Source of the DNA: Corynebacterium lubricantis DSM 45231
Lineage (GTDB): Bacteria > Actinomycetota > Actinomycetes > Mycobacteriales > Mycobacteriaceae
Direction: 5' to 3'
Length of the DNA: 64,000 nt
Assembly: GCF_000379425.1 (NCBI RefSeq)
Contig: NZ_KB902182.1
Span: forward strand, 124,001 to 188,000
Shown here: piece by piece, positions 7,105-16,613 of the stretch
Position numbering within the stretch: position 1 is the stretch's first letter
Layout: the number at the start of each line of letters is the position of its first letter
Notes under the pieces: model-generated
What the model was told of the DNA's origin: nothing
What the model saw: only the letters and a program-made list of their open reading frames with translations
The model's database searches: none
Translations under genes and position numbers: made by a program

Positions 7105-9724
7105 ATGCCTGCTTTAGATCTTCGATGGAGTAGCGAGCTGCATTTGCCACCATGTCATAGCGCTGCGGGAAACACGTCAGCACAATCACCTGGTTGTCCT
7201 TACCCACCTGGGTAAAGAGGGTATTCATCAGTTCCAGACGAGCCGGATCTGTCGAACCTAGAGCGTCATCGACAATGACAGGTGCCTGCAGCTGGCCATC
7301 GCTGCCCTGTGCTGCAAGTTCCGCGATGGCGAACCTGGTGACAACCGCGAGCTGCTCCTGCGCGCCACCGGACAGGCTATCGAACGACACCGTAGTCCGA
7401 TTGATGGTGCGGGCCTCGACCTGCAATTTTTCATCCAACTCGAAGCTCACCTCGGGGCCAAAGACTACCGAGGCGTACTTTTTCAACGCTTCGGAGAACG
7501 GCGCAGAATACTTTCGGCGCGCCTCGTCCCTGTGTGCATGCATGGTAGAGCGCAATAGATCGACCGCTGCGGCGCGACGCTGCGTCCGATCGTGGTCGAG
7601 CTGGAGCTTTTCTGCCTCAGCGCTCAAGATGTCCACGCGCTCGGCAATGCCTTCCGCCTGCCCGATATAGCCCTTCAACTCCGCGACTCGGTTTTCTGCA
7701 TCGCGGATCCGCTGATTAAGGTTTGCCACCTTCGCCTGCGCACCAAGAAGCAGACTTTGTGCTACCTCAGGCTGCGCCTTGGCAAGTTCTTCCTTCGCTG
7801 CACGCCACTTTTCTTGCGCCTGCGCGTCTTCGTGCTGCGCTTGCGCCAAGCGCTCGTCGAGGTCCGCTTCCGGTGTGTCATCTTCAGCGGCCGCCAACTC
7901 TTTCTCGGCCTGGTCTTCGGTGCGCTGCGCTACCTCAATGCGCGCGTTGACCACCTGCAACTCCTGGGCTGCCTTGGCTTCGGCCCACGGTTTCAGCTCC
8001 GCCTCGGCGCGGGCCAGAGCGGCCACAGCAGCGTCGGCGTCTTCTTGTGCCTGATCGGTGAGGCGCTGTGCTTCATCCACATCCAGCTCGGGCACGTCAG
8101 TGCCCTCGGTGCGCAAGCGAAGACGCTCAGCTTCGGCTTTCAGATCATCAATATTGCGCGAACCAAGAATCGCATCCCGGCGCGAGACTGCCTGCGCCAC
8201 GGAGTCGGCGTGGGTGCGGTGCTCGTCGCGAAGCGCACGTAATTCCTCGAGGGAAGCACAGTCTCGCTCGGCCAGTAATTCCGCCAGGAATGTTCGAGCT
8301 TTCTCCAAGGCCTGCGAACCGTCCTCGCTTCCCCGCGCGGGACGATACGTTGCCTCGAACTCCCCCACGGCAAGGCTCGTGCCCTCGTGGATATCAATCT
8401 CGGAGCCCTGATCGAGTTCTTGTTCTACGCCGTCGATGACAACGGGGGTGCTACCAGGAGAAACAACAACCAGCTTAGCCGCCGCTGATTCCCTGAGACG
8501 TTCCTGAATAACCACGTCGTTGGCCGCGGCCTCGACAATGCGGACATCTTCATCACTAATGGTGCGCTCAGGAGTATTTTCGCGCAACGCGTCCAATGCG
8601 GCGCTCGCCTCGGAAAGTGACTCCAGCAGCTCGTTGACCTCGGCAAGGCGCGAGGCATCGCGGACCACACCCAGAATCGCATTCGCGTCCTTGAGATTTT
8701 TCCGGCTCGCGGCTTCCTTCGCCGTCGCCTCGTCGCGCAGTGCCTTGAGCCGCGTTACCGTGTTTTCCTCTTCCTCAGCGCGAGCTTGTGCGTCGGTGAG
8801 CTGTTCGCTGAGCTCCTCCTTGGCTGAGGTGGCGTCTTGGACGCGCTGCTTCAACACGGTGCGCTGCTGCAGTTCCGCTTCGACGCGCTCGACAGCGGCG
8901 TGGGTATGAGTGGCACGCTCCGCGGCAGTGTGCTCACGATCTGTGGCCTGGTTAGCTGCCTCGGCGAGCGCGGATTTCTCCTCCGCATCCGCTTCTGCCT
9001 GTGGCAGTTCTGCTGTGGCCTGAGTGATCTCCTTCGAGCGACGCGCCACCTCATCGACGTGGCTACTTAGCCGTGTGGCTTCCGCCTGCTTTTCTTCAAG
9101 GTCGTGCAGCACCGCATCCAACCGGGATTGCAGGTCGGTGACGGACTTGACCGGCCGCCCTGACTTGGTGAAGTATTCCAGATACTCCGCCTCGATGCGC
9201 TGCATAAGTTCGGTGTCCTCTGTTCCCGTCTCACCTTCTTCAACTCCCGCATCCAACGCCCTGGTCATGCTCGGAATTCCCACGGCCTCGATGCCGTTAG
9301 GAAGTTCATCTTGACGCATAAAAAGCGTGTCGACGAGGGCCTGGTCCAAGTGCTCCGCGACGATAGCCGCGAGCTTCTCGTCGGCCTCGCGACCCGTGAA
9401 GTTTTCCGAGCGCGGAGAAGTAATGCTCAACTCAGACTTAGGCTTGTTGAACCAGCGCTTAAAAATTTCAAACTCATAAGGCCCAATGGTCGCGCGGAGC
9501 CTCACCTCGGGGCCTTCATCTTTATGCACCGGCTTCAGCGGGCGCGTGACCTTGTTCTTGGCTTTATGAGTTTCGGTGAGCACAGCGTGCAGCGCATCCA
9601 AAATGGTGGACTTGCCTGCTTCATTATCGCCGTAAATAACCGAGACTCCGGTCTCGGGCACATCGGCCAGCTCGAAGTGGTCCACGGCGCGGACGTTGCT
9701 AAACGATAGTGAATGAATGCGCAT
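7103..9724 (-). CDS. SMC/SbcC-like coiled-coil ATPase without zinc hook
   Basis: 873-residue ABC-type ATPase of the Rad50/SbcC/YhaN group. Walker A is GDNEAGKST (32-40), long coiled coils cover about 190-415 and 470-740, the signature LSGGAQEQ is near 780 and Walker B IVDDALGSTD is near 825. The middle of the coiled coil, where Rad50 has a CxxC zinc hook, contains no CxxC but a beta-rich stretch of about 50 residues (about 416-465). It lies 4 bp downstream of the metallophosphoesterase gene, the usual SbcDC / YhaON arrangement, so a DNA-end processing complex is inferred. Confidence 0.85.
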   Translation of the reverse strand: MRIHSLSFSNVRAVDHFELADVPETGVSVIYGDNEAGKSTILDALHAVLTETHKAKNKVTRPLKPVHKDEGPEVRLRATIGPYEFEIFKRWFNKPKSELSITSPRSENFTGREADEKLAAIVAEHLDQALVDTLFMRQDELPNGIEAVGIPSMTRALDAGVEEGETGTEDTELMQRIEAEYLEYFTKSGRPVKSVTDLQSRLDAVLHDLEEKQAEATRLSSHVDEVARRSKEITQATAELPQAEADAEEKSALAEAANQATDREHTAAERATHTHAAVERVEAELQQRTVLKQRVQDATSAKEELSEQLTDAQARAEEEENTVTRLKALRDEATAKEAASRKNLKDANAILGVVRDASRLAEVNELLESLSEASAALDALRENTPERTISDEDVRIVEAAANDVVIQERLRESAAAKLVVVSPGSTPVVIDGVEQELDQGSEIDIHEGTSLAVGEFEATYRPARGSEDGSQALEKARTFLAELLAERDCASLEELRALRDEHRTHADSVAQAVSRRDAILGSRNIDDLKAEAERLRLRTEGTDVPELDVDEAQRLTDQAQEDADAAVAALARAEAELKPWAEAKAAQELQVVNARIEVAQRTEDQAEKELAAAEDDTPEADLDERLAQAQHEDAQAQEKWRAAKEELAKAQPEVAQSLLLGAQAKVANLNQRIRDAENRVAELKGYIGQAEGIAERVDILSAEAEKLQLDHDRTQRRAAAVDLLRSTMHAHRDEARRKYSAPFSEALKKYASVVFGPEVSFELDEKLQVEARTINRTTVSFDSLSGGAQEQLAVVTRFAIAELAAQGSDGQLQAPVIVDDALGSTDPARLELMNTLFTQVGKDNQVIVLTCFPQRYDMVANAARYSIEDLKQA

Positions 9725-9728
9725 CAGA

Positions 9729-10901
9729 CTATCCCTCCTGGCTCAAACGAAATAACAAGTTCACTGCGTCCCTAGCCGTGGGGTCCTGCTGGCCCGCCGA
9801 CTGTGCAAGCTCGGACATTGCCGAGCGCGCAAACCCCGTCAACGGCAAGGCTGTTAGCTCGTCCTCGCCGGGTTCAAGGTGCAAATCCATCAACCGCGTA
9901 CGTTCATACAGCGCAGCGAAAACGGGCTCCAGTTTGTCGAGGCCCTCCTCTAAGCGACGCGTAGCCTCCAAGCCGAGCGTGCCGGAGAGGGCGTATTTGA
10001 TCACCGTGCGCGACTTATTCTCGTAGGCTTCAAGCTCTGCTAGGAGACGCTCGACATCGTCCATGTCCGTGACTTGCCAATACAGCGCATCAAAAACCCA
10101 GGTGCCCACGGGGACGGGCTCCACATTGATGGATTCTTTGTTCAACGTGACCACCAACGTGTTACCCGAATCCGTCTCTCCGCCAGCAGTGCCGGGAGTG
10201 TGGTCTTGGAAATCCGTGGTCTCGGGCGCCCCGGAGAACCACACGCGACCACTACTTCCCAAGCTTGCGGTGGAGTGGGTGTCCCCCAGCGCTAAGTAGT
10301 CAATCGTGCCATCGGCCAGGTGTGCCTCCACATTGGGCAGATCGATCAGGTCAGCGGAGCGCTCGCTGGAATAGGCCTCGACTTGCCCGTGGCCGACCAT
10401 GATCCGAATATTGTCCGTCGGTGCAACATTGCGCAAAGCCTTGGCCACCAAGTCTTCAGTGGCATACTTAGCCACCAGCGGAGCCCCCAACAGCTCCACC
10501 CCCTCGCGCACCTGCACAGGCTCGAAGGAATCCAGCACGGTGACATTGTCTAAGCGCACCGTGCGCTGAAAAATAGAATCCGCCACCAACGGATCATGAT
10601 TGCCCGGCAGGAGGTAGACGGGAACCGGAAGTTTGGCGAAGGCCTCCAACGCCCTGCCCGTGGTGCGCCGATCGAGCGAATTGTGCTCGAACACGTCTCC
10701 CGCCACGACTATAAACTCGGCGTCACGCTCGCGCGCAAGCTCCCCAAGACGCTGAACTGAGCGGATGCGTGCATCGTCGAAGCGCGACTGCGCATCGGCA
10801 TCGAGGAAGGCGCGTTTCATGCCTAATTGGAGGTCCGAGGAATGGATGAAGGTTACCTGGTGTGCAGATGAGCCCTGTGCTGAGCTCGCGCTTGAGTTCA
10901 T
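9729..10901 (-). CDS. Metallophosphoesterase, SbcD/YhaO-like DNA repair nuclease
   Basis: 390-residue calcineurin-type phosphoesterase. Recognisable motifs are HSSDLQLG (20-27), GDVFEHN (near 68), GNHDP (near 105), VGHGQ and LALGDTHS. The usual DLHLG motif has Gln in place of His, and the last motif is GDTH rather than GHIH; the GDxH form is, from memory, typical of a subfamily of DNA-repair exonucleases. It is first in a two-gene operon with the SMC-like ATPase, its likely partner subunit. Nuclease activity is inferred. Confidence 0.85.
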   Translation of the reverse strand: MNSSASSAQGSSAHQVTFIHSSDLQLGMKRAFLDADAQSRFDDARIRSVQRLGELARERDAEFIVVAGDVFEHNSLDRRTTGRALEAFAKLPVPVYLLPGNHDPLVADSIFQRTVRLDNVTVLDSFEPVQVREGVELLGAPLVAKYATEDLVAKALRNVAPTDNIRIMVGHGQVEAYSSERSADLIDLPNVEAHLADGTIDYLALGDTHSTASLGSSGRVWFSGAPETTDFQDHTPGTAGGETDSGNTLVVTLNKESINVEPVPVGTWVFDALYWQVTDMDDVERLLAELEAYENKSRTVIKYALSGTLGLEATRRLEEGLDKLEPVFAALYERTRLMDLHLEPGEDELTALPLTGFARSAMSELAQSAGQQDPTARDAVNLLFRLSQEG

Positions 10902-10974
10902 AGTCTAAATTCCTATCACGCCCACTAGACATGGCTTCGAAATTGCGTTCCAAACACTATCTGACCTGCAATTA

Positions 10975-11778
10975 TTAGCGGGTTAGCTCGTCGTACATAT
11001 CCTCGATATCGGCTACTGCGCGCAGCTGATCAATGTTGGTAAAGGAGATGGTCTGCATTGCCTTGTGCAGCAAGTCCATGTCCGAATCATCGAGCATCGG
11101 GGCGACCTTCGGCTGGGGCAAATCGGGCAGCCCGCGACCACTCCAGAAGTACTCAGAACCTTCCTCGGCGTTCTCTTTCGCCACCGACGCCGCGGTCGCA
11201 CGCACGCGGCGCTCGATGGAGGTCAGACTCAGCCCGCGCAGCTGGAAAAGCAGCGTCGGGTCCGAGTCAATTTTCACGGCCGCCTTTTCTGCAACCGCCA
11301 CGGCGTGCTTGCAGGCCGGGCTGTTATCGGGGCAATCGCAGCTGAACCAGATGTCGTCGCTACGCTCGGCGAGCAATATGCCCAGGATCTCCTCGCTCAT
11401 TTCGCCCTTGCGCGCCCTGGTAATGCCATTCGGGGTCTCCGAGAGGATCCGGATCACCCCGCCCAGGTCCTCGTCGGAGCGGTAGGGCAGGCGCATCGTA
11501 ACCACGAAGGGTTCGTTTTGGGAGCCCACAACCTGACCCACGATCGCACCTGGGCGAAACTGCAGGTCGATGACATGCCCATTCGCCGCGTACTGGCGCC
11601 CGCGCTTCACCCGGCCCTGATCGGTTTTCTGCACCGCCGCGTTGAACACCCGGGTCGCGGCTGGGGACCAAGACATGCCCGTAGGGCGCGGCGGAACGTG
11701 CACCTCGCTCGCGTCGGTGACGCGTTTCTTCGCACCGAAGTTGGCGTAAATGACGTTGTCTTCGCGTGGTCGTGCCAT
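10975..11778 (-). CDS. SWIM zinc-finger protein
   Basis: 267-residue protein with a SWIM zinc finger: CDCPDNSPACKHAVAV (about 151-166), the CxC...CxH metal-binding pattern. SWIM domains bind DNA or proteins. It follows the SNF2 helicase by 22 bp in the same operon; this pairing is common in Actinobacteria and suggests it is an accessory subunit of the helicase. The rest of the protein has no motif I recognise. Confidence 0.85.
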   Translation of the reverse strand: MARPREDNVIYANFGAKKRVTDASEVHVPPRPTGMSWSPAATRVFNAAVQKTDQGRVKRGRQYAANGHVIDLQFRPGAIVGQVVGSQNEPFVVTMRLPYRSDEDLGGVIRILSETPNGITRARKGEMSEEILGILLAERSDDIWFSCDCPDNSPACKHAVAVAEKAAVKIDSDPTLLFQLRGLSLTSIERRVRATAASVAKENAEEGSEYFWSGRGLPDLPQPKVAPMLDDSDMDLLHKAMQTISFTNIDQLRAVADIEDMYDELTR

Positions 11779-11800
11779 GTGCGTGCTTCCTTTCTTGCTA

Positions 11801-14800
11801 CTAATCCGTGTTCGCCCGGTAACTCATCAGCTGATGCAGCTCGTCCGGGTTGAGCTCGGTGATCCAGCCTTCGCCTTCGCCCACGACGGTGCCTGCCAAG
11901 TGCATCTTGCCGTCGAGCACGTCCTGGATCGACTCCTCCATCGTGCCCTTCGTGATCATCTTGTACACATCGACGTTTTTGTCCTGGCCAATGCGATACG
12001 CACGGTCCGTGGCCTGATTCTCCACGGCAGGATTCCACCAGCGATCCATGTGGATCACCATCGACGCGGCTGTCAGGTTCAAACCGGTGCCACCCGCCTT
12101 GAGCGAAAGAATCATTGCGCGTGGACCCTCGTCGCGCTGGAAATCCTCGACCATTCTATCGCGCTGGCTCTTGCTTAAGCCGCCGTGCAGAAATGGGATC
12201 TGCTCGCCGAGGCGATCCGACAAATAGGGCTGCAAAATATCGCCGAACGCCTTGTACTGCGAGAAAATCAGCACGCGCCGATCCTCCTCGACCGCCTGGC
12301 GCAGCAGCTCCATGAGCTTTTTCACCTTGCCCGAGCGGTGCTGACCATTGAGCGTTACCGGAGAACCATCGCCCAGGTAGTGCGCTGGGTGGTTACAGAT
12401 CTGCTTGATGCGCGTGATCGTGGCCAGCACGAGTCCCTTGCGTGCCATGCCCTCGCGTTCCTCCAGCGCCTTTTGCATCGCCTCGGTCAGGGCCGTGTAC
12501 ATGGCTGCCTGCTCAGTTGTCATGTCCACGACGACAATCTGTTCAGCCTTCTCCGGCAAATCGTCGATGATCGCCGGATCCGTTTTCAGCCTGCGCAGAA
12601 TAAATGGGGCGGTGAGCTTACGCAGCCGCTCCCCCATATCGTGCGCGAGCTCCTCGTCCTGCGCGCCCTCGATGGCCTTGGCGAAGTGATTACGGAAGAA
12701 ACTCGCCCCGCCGAGCATGCCTGGGTTGACAAAGTCGAGCAGCGAACGCATCTCTGACAGCCGGTTTTCCACGGGAGTACCGGTCAGCGCGATGCGGTGA
12801 CGTGCGGGAATGCTGCGAACACTGCGGGACGCGCGTGTCGACGAGTTCTTGATCGCCTGTGCTTCGTCGAGGACGACGTGGTCCCAAGAGAACTCAGACA
12901 GCTCCGCGAAATCGCGCCCCACCACACCATAGGAGGTGACCAAGACATCGAGGCCGTTGATCTCGCGGGTCAGGTCCTCCCCGTGCAGGCGATGGGAGCC
13001 GTGGTGCACGGCGACACGCATGCCTGGGACGAACTTGCGGGCCTCGTTGGCCCAGTTGCCCACCACCGAGGTGGGTGCCACCACAAGCGTCGGGCCGGTG
13101 GACTCGCCGCGCTCAGCTTCCACGGCCAGCAGCGTGAGCAGCTGCAGGGTCTTGCCCAGACCCATGTCGTCGGCAAGCACTGCACCTAAGTTATTGCGCG
13201 ACATGTAATACAGCCAGTCCACGCCGCGACGCTGATAGTCGCGCAGCGTGACCGTGACGGTATCGGGGATGTCCACGCGCTCGGGCGCGGGGCGATCCTG
13301 CCCGCCGATCAGGGAGGTAAACCACGGCGAGCCCGTAAATTCGATGGGTTCGCTGGCCATGGATTCCAGCGCCAGCTCGCGCAGCTCGGCTGCAGTGACA
13401 GTGCCGCTTTCCTCATCCGGGTCCGCGTTATATTCCTCGCGTAGGCGCTCAACCTCGGCGGCGAGTGCTGGGTAATCGGGGTCGTTGTTCGCCTTAGCTA
13501 TCTCGGCGCGGGTCGCAGCTTTCTCCAGCTCGCGCTTGACGCGCGCTTTGTCGCGTTTGGCCAGCTGCTTCATGTAGTCGTTGACGCGAGAGAGCGAAGA
13601 CGTATCCGCTAAGACCCACTGGCCACGCAGCTTGATCAGACCGGACTTGGATTTGACCAGCTCCTGCATTTCCTCATCGGTCAGTTCGGTGTCACCAATG
13701 GACAGGCGCCAGTCGTAGCTGACCAACTGATCAAAGCCAAGGTGCGAGACCGTGCTGGCATCCGCACCGGAATCCGGGTCGGTCACGCGCAGCTTGGAGC
13801 TGACCTCTGCGGTGGACCACGCACGGGGCAGCATGACAGTAAAGCCGTGAGCCTTGAGCTTGGTCACATCCTTTTGCATAAATTCCACGATGTCATCGGT
13901 GGAAAGGTAAGCATCCCAGTCGCCGACGTTGCGATCGTCGTCAGCATAGGTCAGGCGCGGGTGGCGCACCCCGTCGACGCGGGAGGTCACGTCGATTGCC
14001 CGGCGTAACGACGATTTCAGGCGCTCCGTAGTCTGCGGGTCCAGCTCCCCCAACCGAATCGGCTGAGGCGCATCCGTACCACTGCGCACTTGCAGGCGCA
14101 CTGGCCACTGCGTCGTCACCGGGTCAACGTCCTCTTCACTCGGCTGCTCCACGATGAAGACCAGCTGCACGTTAACTTCGGTGATCGACCCATTCCACGC
14201 GTTGATGTACTTCATCAACTGGGGGTTCCCGCGGCGCAACGGCTGGGAGAGCAAGAGCGACTCGGCGAAGTCGTGCAGCGGGTAGGGTCTCGCGCGCTCC
14301 AGCATTGGACGCAACCGAGCCGTGGCGATCCAGTGCACAAACATCTGCGCGATGGACTCCGACAAGTTGACGTTGTTGACCGCCACCACCCCGGGGGCCG
14401 CGGCGACCATCTCGGCGAGCCAGCCGCGCTCCTCTAATCCGGAGCCGAGTTGCCATTCTGGCAACCAATCCTGGCCCTCGTAGCGCACGCGGATGGTGAC
14501 GCGACCGGCGCGCACAAACTTCGTCAGACCCAGATACAGCCGAATCATCCAGTAAAGGTCCGGCGCGATCGAGTCGCGCTGCGCCTGAGTGGCGGCCGGC
14601 GAGGCGTCGTCGAGAAACGCGATTTGATCTAAGAAGGCGACCTGTTCCTCGGGAGAAAAGGCTGCGGCTGGGACGCGCAGATCCATCTGGCGTCCCTTCG
14701 GCGTTTGCAGCTTGATGGCTGGGCGGCGCCGAAAATTAAAATCATTCAGGCGCGCCTCGATGACCGGCGGAAATGTGCCCGCTGGCACCTGGGAAGGGAG

Positions 14801-14887
14801 AACAATCTTATGGCCTTCTATTTGCTCCACCCAGAGGTTGAGCCCGGACGATGGCAGCCATAGTCCATGCAGAAGGTACTTACCCAT
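11801..14887 (-). CDS. SNF2-family DNA helicase/translocase
   Basis: 1028-residue Swi2/Snf2 ATPase. The N-terminal half (about 1-500) is a bacterial SNF2-associated domain. The motor follows: the Q-like DYQRRGVDWLYYM, Walker A DDMGLGKT, DEAQ box VVLDEAQAIKN, LTGTPVENRL, and in the second RecA domain LSLKAGGTGLNLTAA and the arginine-finger region RAYRIGQDKNVDVYKM. Such proteins move along duplex DNA and remodel bound proteins. It forms an operon with the downstream SWIM-finger gene. It is divergent from putP. Confidence 0.93.
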   Translation of the reverse strand: MGKYLLHGLWLPSSGLNLWVEQIEGHKIVLPSQVPAGTFPPVIEARLNDFNFRRRPAIKLQTPKGRQMDLRVPAAAFSPEEQVAFLDQIAFLDDASPAATQAQRDSIAPDLYWMIRLYLGLTKFVRAGRVTIRVRYEGQDWLPEWQLGSGLEERGWLAEMVAAAPGVVAVNNVNLSESIAQMFVHWIATARLRPMLERARPYPLHDFAESLLLSQPLRRGNPQLMKYINAWNGSITEVNVQLVFIVEQPSEEDVDPVTTQWPVRLQVRSGTDAPQPIRLGELDPQTTERLKSSLRRAIDVTSRVDGVRHPRLTYADDDRNVGDWDAYLSTDDIVEFMQKDVTKLKAHGFTVMLPRAWSTAEVSSKLRVTDPDSGADASTVSHLGFDQLVSYDWRLSIGDTELTDEEMQELVKSKSGLIKLRGQWVLADTSSLSRVNDYMKQLAKRDKARVKRELEKAATRAEIAKANNDPDYPALAAEVERLREEYNADPDEESGTVTAAELRELALESMASEPIEFTGSPWFTSLIGGQDRPAPERVDIPDTVTVTLRDYQRRGVDWLYYMSRNNLGAVLADDMGLGKTLQLLTLLAVEAERGESTGPTLVVAPTSVVGNWANEARKFVPGMRVAVHHGSHRLHGEDLTREINGLDVLVTSYGVVGRDFAELSEFSWDHVVLDEAQAIKNSSTRASRSVRSIPARHRIALTGTPVENRLSEMRSLLDFVNPGMLGGASFFRNHFAKAIEGAQDEELAHDMGERLRKLTAPFILRRLKTDPAIIDDLPEKAEQIVVVDMTTEQAAMYTALTEAMQKALEEREGMARKGLVLATITRIKQICNHPAHYLGDGSPVTLNGQHRSGKVKKLMELLRQAVEEDRRVLIFSQYKAFGDILQPYLSDRLGEQIPFLHGGLSKSQRDRMVEDFQRDEGPRAMILSLKAGGTGLNLTAASMVIHMDRWWNPAVENQATDRAYRIGQDKNVDVYKMITKGTMEESIQDVLDGKMHLAGTVVGEGEGWITELNPDELHQLMSYRANTD

Positions 14888-14921
14888 ATGCGTTACTGTC
14901 CACCTTCGATAACTATTGAGA

Positions 14922-14955
14922 ATTAGGTCACACGAAGCGAACTTCGTACACTAAT
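14922..14955. repeat. Inverted repeat in the SNF2 / putP divergent region
   Basis: ATTAG (14922-14926) pairs with CTAAT (14951-14955), and nested inside CGAAG (14933-14937) pairs with CTTCG (14942-14946) around a CGAA loop. Its position between divergent starts suggests an operator or leader hairpin. Function unproven. Confidence 0.35.
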
Positions 14956-15014
14956 GTCGAAACCACGATTATACCCGTGTCGTATGTCTCCGCTCTAGTG
15001 AAAGGACAAACGCT

Positions 15015-16607
15015 ATGTCCGACAATGTTTGGATGATCCTTGCGATCGTCCTTTATTTCGGCGTGATGCTGGCCATCGGCTGGTATTCCTACCGCAAAAC
15101 CAACAAGTACGACGACTATGTCCTCGGCGATCGCGGCCTCCACCCGTTTGTGGCGGCACTGTCGGCGGGTGCTTCAGATATGTCCGGCTGGCTGCTGATG
15201 GGCCTGCCGGGCGCTCTGTTCGTCTCCGGTATGAGTGAGCTGTGGATCGTCATCGGTCTGCTCATTGGTACCTGGGCGAACTGGAAGTTCGTCGCGCCGC
15301 GTCTGCGCACCTACTCCGAGGTAGCAAACAACTCGATTACCCTGCCCAGCTTCTTTGAAAATCGCGTCCACGATACGTCGCGCGTTTTGCGTCTGCTGGC
15401 AGCAGCGATCATCATCTTCTTCTTTACTTTCTACGTCTCCTCCGGCATGGTCGCCGGCGGCCGCTACTTCGAGTCAACCTTCCAGGGTGATTACCTTACC
15501 GGCATGCTCATCGTCGGTGGCATCACGGTGCTCTACACCTTCGTCGGTGGCTTCCTCGCCGTCTCCTACACTGACGTGGTCCAGGGCAGCCTGATGTTCT
15601 TGGCACTGCTCATCGTGCCGATTATGGCGCTGGTCTCGCTGGATAACCCAGCCGACATTTTCTCTTTCGCCACAGAGAACGCCTACGGCCCACACAACGA
15701 GCCCAATGACACCTACTTCAATCTGATTGCAGGCGTCTCGGCGGTGACCATCATCGGTAACTTGGCGTGGGGCCTCGGCTACTTCGGCCAGCCGCACATT
15801 ATTACCCGCTTTATGGCGCTGCGTTCTCCTTCCGAGGCGAAGTCCGCTCGTCGATACGGCGTGTTCTGGGTGACCTTGTGCTTCATCGGCGCGATCGCCA
15901 CCGCGATGATCTCCACCGTCTATTTCGTACAAAAAGACCAGCCGATCACCGATACCACCAGCTACGAGACGATCTTCCTGGACCTGACCCGCATCATGTT
16001 CCACCCCTTGATCGCAGGCATTATCCTCACCGCGGTGCTCGCGGCGATTATGTCCACGATGTCCTCGCAGCTGCTCATCACGTCGTCCGCACTCGTCGAG
16101 GATGTCTACCGCGTTTTCGGCAAGAAGAACGCCTCGGGCAAGACCCTGCTCTTGGCCTCGCGCATCATGGTGATTGTGGTTGCAGTTGTTGCGATCTTGT
16201 TGGCCATCAACCCGTCCGATTCGATTCTGAACCTCGTGGGCTTCGCCTGGGCGGGCTTCGGTTCCGCCTTCGGCCCGATCGTCCTGGCGTCGCTGTACTG
16301 GAAGCGCCTGACCGCTTCCGGTGCGATCTTCGGCATGGCAACGGGTGCCGTTGTCTCCTTCGTATGGGGCAACATCGACGCCGATTGGGCCTCGATGTAC
16401 GAAATTGTCCCAGGCTTTATTTCCGCAACCGTGGTCATGATCGTTGTCTCCCTGGCGACCAAGCCGGCCCCAGCCATCGCCGCCGAGTTCGACGAGGCGC
16501 AGGCCGTGGCCAAGTTCTCCGAGTCCCACCCGAAGCTCAGCTTCCAGGAATCCCGCGACGCAATCAAAATGCACGAGGGAACCACCAAGGGGTCCGGCGC
16601 AGTCTAA
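15015..16607 (+). CDS. putP: Sodium/proline symporter
   Basis: 530-residue sodium:solute symporter, size and sequence typical of PutP. The N-terminus is NVWMILAIVLYFGVMLAIGW, followed by the family stretch YDDYVLGDRGLHPFVAALSA and SAGASDMSGWLLMGLPGA, then GGFLAVSYTDVVQGSLM. About 13 hydrophobic segments are visible, with a polar C-terminal tail. It imports proline with Na+, for nutrition or osmoprotection. The ATG at 15015 is preceded by AAAGGA. putA is not in the window. Confidence 0.93.
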   Translation: MSDNVWMILAIVLYFGVMLAIGWYSYRKTNKYDDYVLGDRGLHPFVAALSAGASDMSGWLLMGLPGALFVSGMSELWIVIGLLIGTWANWKFVAPRLRTYSEVANNSITLPSFFENRVHDTSRVLRLLAAAIIIFFFTFYVSSGMVAGGRYFESTFQGDYLTGMLIVGGITVLYTFVGGFLAVSYTDVVQGSLMFLALLIVPIMALVSLDNPADIFSFATENAYGPHNEPNDTYFNLIAGVSAVTIIGNLAWGLGYFGQPHIITRFMALRSPSEAKSARRYGVFWVTLCFIGAIATAMISTVYFVQKDQPITDTTSYETIFLDLTRIMFHPLIAGIILTAVLAAIMSTMSSQLLITSSALVEDVYRVFGKKNASGKTLLLASRIMVIVVAVVAILLAINPSDSILNLVGFAWAGFGSAFGPIVLASLYWKRLTASGAIFGMATGAVVSFVWGNIDADWASMYEIVPGFISATVVMIVVSLATKPAPAIAAEFDEAQAVAKFSESHPKLSFQESRDAIKMHEGTTKGSGAV

Positions 16608-16613
16608 GAAGGC

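Noticed and set aside
15474-16574. 366-codon minus-strand frame opposite putP
   Set aside because: Shadow of putP; the product is a His/Asp/Gly-rich artefact with no domain.
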